Shown here: piece by piece, positions 32,514 to 43,651 of the stretch
Numbering within the stretch: the first letter of the stretch is position 1
Layout of the letters: each line of letters starts with the position of its first letter
NCBI GenBank assembly: GCA_964035575.1
Contig: OZ037846.1
Location: 89,501-153,500, forward strand
Length of the DNA stretch: 64,000 nt
Reading direction: 5' to 3'
From: Rhynchopus sp. YZ270_cl-10
Lineage: Eukaryota > Euglenozoa > Diplonemea > Diplonemida > Diplonemidae
Translations under genes and position numbers: made by a program
Notes under the pieces: generated by a model
The model's database searches: none
The model's input: only the letters and a program-made list of their open reading frames with translations
What the model was told of the DNA's origin: nothing

Positions 32514-32968
32514 GGTTTTTATTTAGTATGCTGGTGGGTGGTGTGTTTTTCTCTTCTAATTGAGCGCAAATACATTCAAAGAGTTCGGTAAGGGTTTCTT
32601 CATGAGTTCAGGTAAGGAAAAAGAATTTCTTTGAAATCAGTTTTCTGGGGTAAATTCCTGCGTGGAATATTTCCCGTTGAAGGTTGGTGACTATGTACTT
32701 CGGAATGGGGGAAATGAGAAAATCCTATTTTTTTTTTGTCTGTTCACTTCGAGCTCACTAAGAACCACGCAGACCGGGCGAACACGCTGTTTCAGTTTTT
32801 TTTTGTTTTTTTTTAAGTTCTTTCACGGAGGGAGTGGCAATGGGTGTTGCGTGTGGGTGGGGGTGGGCAGAGAGACATGAAGTAGACACACACCCTGTTC
32901 GAGCATTTTCCCCTCATCTTTGAAAAAGGAAAACGCGTTCTGTAAATAGTGTAGTTGCGCGATCCATT
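32514..32968. other. 5' flank of the ankyrin gene
   Basis: No gene seen; T-runs, and G-rich sequence near 32820-32880. Confidence 0.4.
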
Positions 32969-33508
32969 CAGGGAAATAGCTCCATATACCGAATTATGCG
33001 ACATCGCATAATTCTGGATTTTTGGGGGGAAAAAAAAAAAAAAAAAAGAGGGGATTTTTGGGCACTTTTGGGGGCCCCTCGCCCGCGGACCCCTAGATCT
33101 CCCAGATGACTGGAATGATGGAACCTTAAAATTTTCGCTCGCTGCGCTTGCAGATGTGCCGTACCCCTTAATTTTTTTTTGCCTGCGGCGCCATTTTCCT
33201 TTTTTGCTCTGCAAAAAAGGGTTTGTTGAGTGACTGTGGTTGTAAACCAGCATTTTTACACCGTACCCTATTTGTTTTTCGCCTGCGGCGCCATTTATTT
33301 TTTTCCATACGGTTAGTGGAACGTAAGGTGCAAGACCAAGCTCCGTAATAAGGGACTACATTCCGTTTTTGGTTATCGCAAATTGACCTTTCGCCTCTCC
33401 ACTCAGGGAGGCTTGCGCGAAGCGCAACGACCGCTTTCGACCGGGCGGAAAAAAAATTTCGTTTTCGCATAATTCCTGATTTTGGAGGAAAACCAAGCTA
33501 TTTCCCTG
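32969..33508. mobile_element. hAT-like MITE, copy A
   Basis: Starts CAGGGAAATAGCT and ends with its complement; GATCCATT is directly repeated on both sides (32961-32968, 33509-33516), a perfect 8-bp duplication. Subterminal palindrome GAATTATGCGACATCGCATAATTC. Contains GGCGCCGCAGGC-type palindromes. No coding capacity. Nearly identical, in inverted orientation, to 36055-36593. Confidence 0.9.
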
Positions 33509-34020
33509 GATCCATTGTTGTGCAAAAAAAAAAGGTGGAAAGTGTCGACGTCGTTTACTCACCCATTCGTGATCTGTTCTATCATTGACCGTGCTCCGCA
33601 ACACCAGATAGTGTGTGTGGCGTCAACGCATCAACTACAAGAAGGGGGGATGAGGGAACGGCAAGCGACACTTTTATTTTTGGTTGTGTTTTTTTTGTTT
33701 TGAAGAAACGTGGGGTGATCTGGGGTCTTTTTTTTCAAGATTATTCACTAGCCATTCACAAAAATTCACAAATATTCACAAATATTCACAAAAACCTACA
33801 CACCCGCGTATCACGTGTTTTTCCGCCTCGTTGTGAATTTTCGTGAATTTTTGTGAATTTTTGTGGTTTTTTGTGGTTTTTTTTGGTTTTTGGTGTGGTG
33901 CATAACCGATTACCCGTGTTTCTACCAGTTTAAACGACGGCATTTGCATTTCCGGAATCCGCCCGGCCAGTGGTGGGGTCAATTTGCCGAAATGGACAAG
34001 TTCTCGTTTTTGGTCAATTT

Positions 34021-34499
34021 CACAGTATACACAGTATACACAGTATACACAGTATACACAGTATACACAGAAAACACAGTATACACAGTATACACAGTAT
34101 ACACAGTATACACAGTATACACAGTATACACAGTATACACAGTATACACAGTATACACAGTATACACAGTATACACAGTATACACAGTATACACAGTATA
34201 CACAGTATACACAGTATACACAGTATACACAGTATACACAGTATACACAGTATACACAGTATACACAGTATACACAGTATACACAGTATACACAGTATAC
34301 ACAGTATACACAGTATACACAGTATACACAGTATACACAGTATACACAGTATACACAGTATACACAGTATACACAGTATACACAGTATACACAGTATACA
34401 CAGTATACACAGTATACACAGTATACACAGTATACACAGTATACACAGTATACACAGTATACACAGTATACACAGTATACACAGTATACACAGTATACA
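34021..34499. repeat. 9-bp minisatellite (CACAGTATA)n, about 53 units
   Basis: Uniform except for one variant unit near 34069 (AAAACACAG). The frames in both strands stay open only because the unit is 9 bases. Confidence 0.97.
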
Positions 34500-34512
34500 C
34501 GGGGGATTGGGA

Positions 34513-34890
34513 GTACAGTACAGTACAGTACAGTACAGTACAGTACAGTACAGTACAGTACAGTACAGTACAGTACAGTACAGTACAGTACAGTACAGTA
34601 CAGTACAGTACAGTACAGTACAGTACAGTACAGTACAGTACAGTACAGTACAGTACAGTACAGTACAGTACAGTACAGTACAGTACAGTACAGTACAGTA
34701 CAGTACAGTACAGTACAGTACAGTACAGTACAGTACAGTACAGTACAGTACAGTACAGTACAGTACAGTACAGTACAGTACAGTACAGTACAGTACAGTA
34801 CAGTACAGTACAGTACAGTACAGTACAGTACAGTACAGTACAGTACAGTACAGTACAGTACAGTACAGTACAGTACAGTACAGTACAGTA
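34513..34890. repeat. 5-bp array (CAGTA)n, about 75 units
   Basis: Perfect pentanucleotide array joined to the 9-bp array by CGGGGGATTGGGA. CAGTA is the core of the CACAGTATA unit, so the two arrays are probably related. Confidence 0.97.
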
Positions 34891-35477
34891 CTGCAAACCC
34901 AAAAAAATCACAAAACCTGCACTAGCGATTCACATAAATTCACAAAAGTTCACAAAAATTCACAAAAATTCACATAAATTCACAACACCTGCACAAAACC
35001 TTCACATAAATTCACAAAAATTCACAAAACCTGCACTAGCGATTCACAAAAATTCACAAAAATTCACATTCATTCACAAAAGATCCCACACATGGTGTAT
35101 CACGTGTGTTTTCGCCTCGTTGTGAATTTTTGTGAATGGCTGGTGAATAATCTGGAAAAAAAAGTCCCCAGATCACCCCAAAACGGAACAGAATTGTTTT
35201 CTCGACTTTTTTTGAGACTTTTTTCTTTTCTTTTTTTGAATAATTGATAACCACGGTTCGGAAAAGTACTTTTTTAAAAAGTGATATTTTTTGGTCAAAA
35301 AAAGTACTTTTTCACTTTTCGAAAAAAAAAGTACTTTTTTTTTTTCCATCAAAATTGTACAGGAAAAAAAAAAGTACTTGAAAAAATAAAAAGTACTTTT
35401 TATTTTTCCATCAAAAATTGTACGGAGAGAAAAAATAAAAAGCACTTTTTTTTTTCTGTACAAAAAATTTAGAACAC

Positions 35478-36008
35478 TTGGAGCGTTTTAGAGTCTGTAG
35501 GATGACGCCCGATGACGGCTGATGACGCCCGATGACGCACGATGACGGCCGATGACAGCACGATTACGTTTTTTCTTTTTTTGGGTACTGTGTATACTGT
35601 GTATACTGTGTATACTGTGTATACTGTGTATACTGTGTATACTGTGTATACTGTGTATACTGTGTATACTGTGTATACTGTGTATACTGTGTATACTGTG
35701 TATACTGTGTATACTGTGTATACTGTGTATACTGTGTATACTGTGTATACTGTGTATACTGTGATTTCTGTGGATGCTGTGTGTACTGTGTACTTGTCCA
35801 TTTCGGCAAATTGACCCCACCACTGGCCGGACGGATTCCGAAAATGCAAATGCCGGTGTTTAAAAGCGTCACCAACGAGGAAAAAAAAATTTCCCTAGCA
35901 CGATGATTCCCGATTATGCACGATTACTCAGGATTACGCACGATGACGCCCGATGACGGCCGATGACACCCGATTTAGCGCGATTCACCCCCCCGGAAAA
36001 CGCTCCAA
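35478..36008. mobile_element. Nested MITE with (TACTGTGTA)n minisatellite
   Basis: Ends TTGGAGCGTTTT inverted, with CAC on both sides (3-bp duplication). Both subterminal zones are built from GATGACGnCCGATGACG-like repeats. The middle holds a minisatellite (35586-35768) and the shared 70-bp module (35799-35870, minus orientation). Confidence 0.6.
35586..35768. repeat. 9-bp minisatellite (TACTGTGTA)n, about 20 units
   Basis: Reverse complement of the unit at 34021-34499, next to the same 70-bp module in the same relative orientation. Confidence 0.95.
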
Positions 36009-36054
36009 CACTGGAAAAAAAAAAGTACTTTTTATTTTTTTTCTCCGTACAATT

Positions 36055-36593
36055 CAGGGAAATAGCTTGGTTTTCCTCCAAAATCAGGAATTATGCGAAA
36101 ACGAAATTTTTTTTCCGCCCGGTCGAAAGCGGTCGTTGCGCTTCGCGCAAGCCTCCCTGAGTGGAGAGGCGAAAGGTCAATTTGCGATAACCAAAAACGG
36201 AATGTAGTCCCTTATTACGGAGCTTGGTCTTGCACCTTACGTTCCACTAACCGTATGGAAAAAAATAAATGGCGCCGCAGGCGAAAAACAAATAGGGTAC
36301 GGTGTAAAAATGCTGGTTTACAACCACAGTCACTCAACAAACCCTTTTTTGCAGAGCAAAAAAGGAAAATGGCGCCGCAGGCAAAAAAAAATTAAGGGGT
36401 ACGGCACATCTGCAAGCGCAGCGAGCGAAAATTTTAAGGTTCCATCATTCCAGTCATCTGGGAGATCTGGGGGTCCGCGGGCGAGGGGCCCCCAAAAGTG
36501 CCCAAAAATCCCCTCTTTTTTTTTTTTTTTTTCCCCCCAAAAATCCAGAATTATGCGATGTCGCATAATTCGGTATATGGAGCTATTTCCCTG
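36055..36593. mobile_element. hAT-like MITE, copy B
   Basis: Inverted copy of 32969-33508, 539 bp, flanked by a perfect 8-bp duplication GTACAATT (36047-36054, 36594-36601). Confidence 0.9.
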
Positions 36594-36704
36594 GTACAAT
36601 TTTTTGACGGGAAAAAAAAAAGTACTTTTTTTTTTTCAAGTACTTTTTTTTTTTGGAAAGTACTTTACTTTTGGGCAAAGTACTTTTCCGATCCGTGGAT
36701 AACG

Positions 36705-37104
36705 GTGTAGACACCTCGCATTTTTTTTTTCTCTTCGTGCGAGCTTCCACGCAGCCGTTCCTTGCCAATATCTCATTTCATGGATACCGTTACTACGTCC
36801 ACTACTTCCGCCTTAACTCCTCAAGGTAACAAACGGGGATCATTGGATGCCCAGGGGGTAAGGCCCCGAGATAGATTTGGGTCACATTTTATTTTTATCG
36901 ACAATCAATTTTTTTTTACACCAAGCCATAAGAGCTCTGGGGTATTCAAAGTTGTTTTATTTTATGTTGTGGGTTTCTGTAAAGACTGGTAAAAGAGATT
37001 GGAATAAATCGAGCGCTCCAACCAGTGGGTTTACCCCTTGACCTAAAAATCTAGAGTTTGTTTTTTTTTGTGGGGGGGGAAGAAGAAAAACGATATCAAA
37101 ATAA
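36705..37104. other. Flank related to the LINE/EGF-locus flank
   Basis: 36705-36800 resembles 48815-48895 and 54380-54460 (CACGCAGCCGTTCCTnGCC). No gene seen. Confidence 0.5.
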
Positions 37105-38113
37105 CAGGCCTTTTGCTAACTTTGGGATTTTCCCCCTGAATGGCATGATGGTCAAAAAAAAAATAATTTCCTGGAAAAAAAGTACATTCCGAGCTTTCCC
37201 ACCTGGTAAAAGCGGTCGTCGCGCGCTTCGCGCGCGCCTCCCTGCCAGCCACAGGGCGGAGAGGCGAAGGGTCAGCTTTGCAAGCTAACAAAAACGGAAT
37301 CTAATCTTTTATTAACGGTGCTTGGTCTTGCGCCTTACGTACACTAACCGTACAAAATCAATACGTCTTCCAGAAGCAGGGGCTGTTGCAACGGTTGGGT
37401 CACTTTGAAATAACAATGGTCAAATTTTTGCAGCTTGGGTCAAGTTTCATTTCTGGCTGCAAAATGCAAGGGAATCCCCTTAGACATTGTAAAATGGCAC
37501 CGTAGGCAGGAAGAAAATAGCGCACAGCGCGAGCGAAGCGAGCGGGAATTTTTTTTGAGGTATACCTCCGCGAGCGCAGCGAGCAGAAAAATTTTAAGGT
37601 GCCATCATGCCATCACGCCATCATGCCATCATGCCATCATGCCATCATGCCATCATGCCATCATGCCATCATGCCATCATGCCATCATGCCATCATGCCA
37701 TCATGCCATCATGCCATCATGCCATCATGCCATCATGCCATCATGCCATCATGCCATCATGCCATCATGCCATCATGCCATCATGCCATCATGCCATCAT
37801 GCCATCATGCCATCATGCCATCATGCCATCATGCCATCATGCCATCATGCCATCATGCCATCATGCCATCATGCCATCATGCCATCATGCCATCATGCCA
37901 TCATGCCATCATGCCATCATGCCATCATGCCATCATGCCATCATGCCATCATGCCATCATGCCATCATGCCATCTGGGGGGGAAATCCCCAGGTGATGGA
38001 TAGCGAAAGCCCTGCCCCACCACCCCCCGTGGCATGATGGTGGCATGATGGAAAAAAAAATAAAAAACGCCCAAAAACGTGGCACGATGGCATGATGGTT
38101 AGCAAAAGGCCTG
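37105..38113. mobile_element. MULE-like MITE with CATCATGC minisatellite, 9-bp TSD
   Basis: Ends CAGGCCTTTTGCTAAC inverted; perfect 9-bp duplication TCAAAATAA (37096-37104, 38114-38122). Contains modules shared with the hAT-like MITEs (CTTCGCGCGCGCCTCCCTG, CTTGGTCTTGCnCCTTACGT, GCGAGCGCAGCGAGC) and the array at 37599-37976. Related to 12561-15567 by termini. Confidence 0.85.
37599..37976. repeat. Minisatellite (CATCATGC)n, about 47 units
   Basis: Flanked by AAGGTG on the left and CATCTGGGGG on the right, the same borders as the unexpanded sequence in related MITEs. One early unit is CATCACGC. Confidence 0.97.
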
Positions 38114-40320
38114 TCAAAATAATCAAAAAAAAAAAAAAAAAAACACAAAAAAAGAAAAATATTATGGCCCAACAGCTATGTTCACCCACACGCGAAAAAC
38201 GGGAAACTGAAAAAAACGGGAAAGAGTTTGTTAGGTGTACTCTTCCACTTGTTGTTTCCACACACCTTCCTTCAACCCCTGCAGGATCAGTTGTTTTTCT
38301 TCTTCTCACAACCTGCAATAACACATTTCAAGAGAACAAATTAAAGTAGAGTTGAAATACAAAGCCCTCTCGTGAACAGTGTACCGGGGGGGTGGACACC
38401 CCCAACCATGCAGTCCTACAATCCATTTCGTGGTTTACATCTGAATTAAAAAGGGTCCTTATTTGCATTTTTTTTGACCACCCTGGGTGACCCTGCAAGG
38501 GGGTGAAGGAAGGGTTGTGGGAAAAAGTAAAAATCACTCTGAAGAAGTACCTCTCTGGCGGGTCAAGAGGTCGCAAAGAAGTTTGGAGGGACGAGAGAAG
38601 CAGTAAAAATACCTTCCAAGACTGTCCTTTGGTGAGTGATTTGTAAGAAAAGTCAAAAAAAAGAGGACAAAAAGTAAAAAAAAGGTTCTGTTTTTGTCTT
38701 GTACTTTGTCACTCCAAGACTGTCCTTTGGTGGGTGAGAGGGGATATTAATGGGGGGTGTTTCTCGACGCAGCAGAAGCTGACACACACAAAAAAAATAA
38801 AAAGAAGAAAAAAACTACCTCTCAACCCTCTCAAAATAACCAAAAAAAACGCATTTTCCCCCCCAGCAGCCATTTCCCATTGTTGTTGTTGTGTACAAGA
38901 GAGAGAAAAAAATGAAAAAGTTGAAATACAAAGCCCTCTCGCGGCAGTGTATCCGGCTGTACCGGAAAAGTTTTGAAAGTGCAAACGCCTCACCGTTTTC
39001 ATCGGCGGGCGCAGGGACACTGGGGAAAAAAAATAATATCATCACCCGTCAGTGTATTTGCCAGATGCTTTTCACAAAAAAGAAAATAAAATAAAAAATG
39101 CCACACTGCAACAGAAGAGAGAGAGAAAATCATTATACCCATCAGCCTCAGGCTGGTGTATATTCAGGGGGTACGGACAACCCACGGGGGAACCACGGAG
39201 AATCCGTTTGGGTGATCACACCACAAGCGTCTCTGTTGCTTCGTCACCTTCTACGTTTTTCTCAGGTGGAACGCTAGCTTCTCAGCCTCGTCGTGCTTTG
39301 AAAACTTAAGACGGTTGTACGTACACCCAACCTCTTTATTGAAAGACCTTGGTGGGTAAGCAGTCGACCGCCACGCCTCACCCCAATATCGCAAAGAACG
39401 AGGGGGGAACCAGAACAAGAGGAAGGTGGAGGAGCGTAATAGTAACAAAAAATGGAGGGGGGGAAAAAAAAAAGTTTATAAGATGACCCTAAGCCTCTCT
39501 GTGCTCAGTCAGTTTTAAAAATAATTGTGGAGTTGAAACACAAAAGACCTCTCGTGGAAAAACGTACCTGACCGGTAAACCGCCTTCGAGGTTTACCTTT
39601 GCATGTCGCCACACACACGTTTTACTCATCTCTGATGAACATCGTAGGGTATCGACGTTGAAATGTGCAAAACGCCTTATTGCCTTGTGACACTCACCGT
39701 ACATCAGACGCAGGGACACCGAAAGAACGTCCCGTTTATACAAAACAAAACATCGCCCTCGCGGAGGGGGGGGCGAGAGCCACGAAAAACCTACTAAAAA
39801 AAGGGAAAGGTTTCTTTTAAGATGACCCTAAGCCTCTCGTGTCTTAGTCCCCTTGAAAGAACGAACGCCATTTCATCGGCGGATGTAGGGGGGGGTACTG
39901 GTTCTCCGCGGGGTAATCGAGTCTCTCCGACTGAATAACAACAAACAACGCAAAAAAAAAAAAGCTGTTTTGTAGGTGGCAAGAAAATAGAAAAGAGAAA
40001 AAAAATACCACATCCCCCCCCAGGCCCCGTACCCGTGTTCCCTAATAACATTTTGTTAAAAAATCTATTTAAAAGCTTTTGTAGCTATTACACAAAAACT
40101 GTTGAAAGAAAAAAGGGAGGAAAAAAAAAAGGTTTTGTAAGATGATCCTAAGCCTCTCTTTTGAGCTTTTGTGTCACCTTGTTTCACAAATAAAATTTTG
40201 AAAAGATGGAGTTTTTTTTTTTTTTTGTTGTCTCGTAAAAATACCGAGACGAGCGTTTCTCACATCATCTAAAATCACCCTAAAGAACTACTACTTCACT
40301 CTCAAAACACGAAATAATTA
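38114..40320. other. Scrambled dispersed repeats, no gene
   Basis: Contains TTGAAATACAAAGCCCTCTCG-type repeats at 38351, 38928 and (diverged) 39530, the CATCGGCGGACGCAGGGACAC family at 38975, 39690 and 39858, and AAGATGACCCTAAGCCTCTC motifs. 38660-38712 resembles 26680-26735. Confidence 0.5.
39474..40181 (+). repeat. Three copies of the AAGATGAnCCTAAGCCTCTC motif
   Basis: At about 39474-39515, 39809-39857 and 40133-40181, same strand, spaced about 330 bases, suggesting an old tandem array. Confidence 0.55.
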
Positions 40321-40649
40321 CCGTAAAAATATTTATTCTGGGCCGGAACAAAACTGGAACACCCCAAAAAATCGTCGATTGTTCCAGTTTTGTTCCGTAC
40401 CAGCATTGTTTTGGGGGGTATCCGTGCCTTGTCAAAAAAAACGAGGAGTGCGACGAATTTTTTTTGCCCAAAGATGCACTATGCACCTGGGTGGGGTGGG
40501 AATGGGGATAAAAATTCTACCCCAACAGAACTGTTCTGGGCCGGAACAAAACTGGGACACCCCCAAAAACCCCAAGTGTTCCAGTTTTGTTCCGGTCCAG
40601 TATACTTCTGTCTCAGAATAGTTACAGCCCAGAATAAATATTTTTACGG
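40321..40649. mobile_element. 329-bp TA-type MITE with internal hairpins
   Basis: Ends CCGTAAAAATATTTATTCTG inverted, with TA on both sides. Inside are two GGAACAAAACTGGnACACC / complement hairpins. No coding capacity. Confidence 0.75.
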
Positions 40650-40836
40650 TAGATTCATTCAAAATATGAAGTATTTGTTACATGAACCTGAAACCCTCGT
40701 GTGTGTGTGTTTTTTTTTCCTTCTTTTTTTGGAAACTTTTAGAAATCAACAGTCACTAAAGTTTGGTTTGCAAATGATCAAGACGATGATGAGGATCACG
40801 AACTGTGTGAGAGTTGTGGTGTTTGTTTTGTTATCA

Positions 40837-41455
40837 TTATGCATTGTTCCATCCACCGCATACCAAGACCACGGCTACGATCATCGCAGTCATTTTCGCC
40901 TCTTGGCAGCACATGCGGCGTTTGAGGTCGCGTCCACGCTTCTTGAACTGCGAGCCTTCGTGCGCAAGCGTTTCGCTCTTTTGCACCATGCCCTCGAGCT
41001 TGTCCTGCCTGTCCAGCATCTTGTCCATGTTTTCCATCATGATGTCTTGGATCTCAGAGATTTGCCCCTGCACTGCCTTCGCCGCATCGTTGCGCGGGTC
41101 ATTTGCATACTCCATGTCCTTCTTGAGCGTCTCTTTGGCGTTGGGCCAGTCCTGGCTGGCGCCACGGAACTTCTGCTCGACTCTAGTCAACATATCGAAA
41201 GACTGGCGCACAGCAACGTCCTGGGTGCCTAGTAGTGTTGGAAAGGTGTGGTTTTGGGATGCTTGTGTGTTGAAGGGGGGCTTTTCCAGTGCTCAGGAGT
41301 TCCGGAGAAACGACAGTGTGGAATGTGTGGGAAGAGGAGGAGGAGGAGGAGGAGGGATCTGGCATACTCACACAGATGACGATAACATTTCTGCCGGTGG
41401 CAATGTAGTTTACATCCACACCCTGGGAGTCGTCGGTCAGCTTGGCGCGGTTGTA
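40837..41455 (-). CDS. R-SNARE (VAMP7/longin type), 3' exons
   Basis: Last exon 40837-41220 (127 codons): end of a longin domain (VRQSFDMLTRVEQKF), an R-SNARE motif (about 46-105) with the zero-layer Arg in MLDRQDKLEG, then a short hydrophobic tail (MTAMIVAVVLVCGG). The exon before it, 41372-41455, encodes KLTDD...YIATGRNVIVIC, matching longin beta strands. The intron 41221-41371 is GTGAGT...CACCCAG; the acceptor at 41456 reads CTCACTCTTACAG. Both junctions are phase 0. The first exon(s) with the start are not identified. Role: membrane fusion of vesicles with endosome, lysosome or plasma membrane. The tail anchor is shorter than the usual about 20 residues. Confidence 0.8.
41221..41371 (-). 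other. Spliceosomal intron of the R-SNARE gene
   Basis: 151 bases, GTGAGT donor, CACCCAG acceptor; contains a (TCC)n stretch. It joins two exons whose product is collinear with longin-SNAREs. Confidence 0.8.
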
Positions 41456-41629
41456 CTGTAAGAGTGAGGGGGTGTGGGGTGGTGCGATGCCTAGTGAAGG
41501 CAATGCTTGCGCAGAAATGGCCAATAATAAGCAGACGTCGTCGTAGGGGTGCTCTGGTGGGAGCGTCCCCGGATGACTCTCACCAGCATCCCCTCCTGAG
41601 GTTCGTCATTTGTACTCGCTCAGTGTCAC

Positions 41630-41888
41630 TCATATTTCGCTCATATCTACCGAATCAGGTAGGGGAGGTCGACTCGGGTAGGTGCTTGGCACAGGGATCG
41701 CAGCACACAACGCAACAGCCAAACACCACAGAAATGGTGACGTTGGGTTCCCCCCGGATGAAAGCAAGTACCCTGCGGCCAACAGATAAATAAAAGTGTA
41801 CTGCAGTGAGTGTGTGGGTACCTTGTTAAGACGTGCCTCCTTCTGTGCAAGACGTTGGCATATGTCGCTCAGCTGTGGATAGGCCTGA
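41630..41888 (-). CDS. C-terminal exon of a small membrane protein, unknown
   Basis: After CACTTTCTTCAG (acceptor at 41889) the frame reads AYPQLSDICQRLAQKEARLNK, then two hydrophobic segments (YTFIYLLAAGYLL, PFLWCLAVALCAAI), and stops at 41630 after DSVDMSEI. AAGGTACCC after LNK could be a donor with a CACTGCAG acceptor only 21 bases on, but read-through is simpler. No family recognised. Upstream exons not found. Confidence 0.45.
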
Positions 41889-41948
41889 AGAAAGTGGTGG
41901 ATAAAGGTTTGGTTTTTTTTGTTTTGAAAATTTTGAAAACTGAGGAAA

Positions 41949-41999
41949 AGTTTATAAGATTTAGGCCCCTCAGCCTCTCGTGCTTTGTCACCTTGATCA
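41949..41999 (+). repeat. Dispersed motif copy within a probable intron
   Basis: TTTATAAGATTTAGGCCCCTCAGCCTCTCGTGCTTTGTCACCTTG; most diverged copy of the family, upstream of the exon at 41630-41888. Confidence 0.45.
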
Positions 42000-43651
42000 C
42001 ATTCGTTATTGAGCATAAAAAAAGGTTAAACAGGTCTGTGTGAAAAAGGTTGCTGGGAAAGTCAAAAAAGTTGAGACCAGCCACCTCTCGCTATTTTTTT
42101 CTTCTCGCCCCGAAATATTTTTTGTTCATCTGATTGACATACTCCGACTGGGTACTCCCCTGCCTTCCTATCACCCTCGAAGATAGTCGCATAACGGATG
42201 GGCATGTGTTGTGTTGTGTTGTGTGTGTTGTGTAAGTTCTAGAGTTCTATGTGCTGTATGGGTGACGTAGGTAGGTGACATAAGTAGCGTACCAACTAAA
42301 CAAAAGATGAAAATGTTTTTAGTCTATTATCGTACGGAGTTGCGAGTAGAATGTACAGCACGGCAGGAAGTAACGCTGAGGGGGTGAAAGGGGGAGGGGG
42401 AGGAGGGAATGACTAAAATGGGGTCACAACGTAGTTATGTCACCTTTTTTTTTTGGAACGTTTTGGTTTTCCCACAAAATTATCGAAGAAACAAAAAAAA
42501 AAAAATCCACACAAAAGAAACGCGAGTTTTAATAAGTGATTTTTTGTGAATAGTGTTGTTGGGGGCACCCGGATCTCCCCAGTTTATTGTTTTATCTTGT
42601 TCACAAACGGTGTGTGGTTTTGCCTGAAGTACAGAAAGTTCTCCAGCACAAAAAGAGAGGAAAAAGAAGCAGGGGTGCACAGACGGGCAACGTTTTCACG
42701 AGGGTCTCGAGCATTTTGCCAAACGACCTGTTAACTAAATAAAGGCGCTTGTTTTTTCCCATTACAAGAGCCGAAACAGAAAAGGTAAGAAAAGGGAAAG
42801 TCCTGAAGTGCAGATGAAGATGCGAGAGAAGCGAGAAGCACAAAAATGAGGGTGAAAACAGGGAATTTTGTAAGGGACTAGATATTTTTTTGCCAAACTG
42901 GTCCCCCCCCCTGGTATAATGAGAGAAGTGGGTACTGGCCGGGTTTGGCCAAGTCAGTTAAAGGTCGCTATGTCAGGTGCCCACCCTACGTAAACTAATC
43001 TGAGATACACACGCCTCACAAAGACCGCAACCCGAAGGAGTGATACTTAATGAGGACATGAGCACAACAGACTTCGCGCCTCGAGCGGATACGTATCCTC
43101 AGCAGTCTGAACCTGGCCAAACTAGTGTAAAACTGATTTGTGTGTGTTAGTCAGGCGATGCCGTTGCACATGGAACAGCCTTTGTGCCGCTTTATTTACG
43201 GAGGGGAACTGGGTACCGTGTGTGGGTTTGATTTGTCCTCAAAAGGTAAAAGGTAGTCAATAGCAACGACTGCACTGTTGAGTCTACAAAAGGGGAAAGG
43301 GAGGAAGTCGCAGGGAAAATGGGGGAGATATTACATGGTGGTGTGAGGCACGTCGTCAAAAAATATATTTTGCATTTCTTCGTTTCATCCAAAGTACCAC
43401 ATAGGGACACATGAAACTACAAATAGCACACACACAATGATTAATTACTTTTATGATTAAGAATCATGTCTTTTTTGAATGAAAAGCGTTGCCCATCTGT
43501 TTTGAAAAAAAAAATATCATCTACCTTACCTACCTTGACCCTACAGGGGGTTGCAGGAAGGGTGTATGTGGAAAACTCTTGAATTAAAAAGTGAAGTGGG
43601 CGCTGACACTCCGCGGTAGAAAAGAATTGAGAAAATCATGAATTTTTAATC

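Larger units (their letters stand above)
33711..35180. mobile_element. MITE with two minisatellites, 1.47 kb, 5-bp TSD
   Basis: Inverted ends TGGGGTGATCTGGGG continue imperfectly for about 60 bases (TTATTCACnAGCCATTCAC). AAACG flanks both sides (33706-33710, 35181-35185). Inside: many TTCACAAAAA repeats, a shared 70-bp module (33936-34008), then the (CAGTATACA)n and (CAGTA)n arrays. Superfamily unassigned. Confidence 0.7.
35252..36697. mobile_element. Outer MITE (CACGGTTCGGAAAAGTAC ends) hosting two nested elements
   Basis: Left end CACGGTTCGGAAAAGTAC, right end the complement of CACGGATCGGAAAAGTAC; GATAAC flanks both sides (35246-35251, 36698-36703), or ATAA if one more base is counted in the element. 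Inside are many AAAAAGTACTTTTT palindromes and two insertions (35478-36008, 36055-36593). The flanks match 48793-48870 (TTGAATAATTGATAGACACC), which serves as an empty site. A lone end of the same family is at 57002. Confidence 0.75.

Noticed and set aside
33863-35125. Long open frames on both strands over the CAGTATACA and CAGTA arrays
   Set aside because: Again a property of stop-free tandem units; no non-repetitive protein around them.
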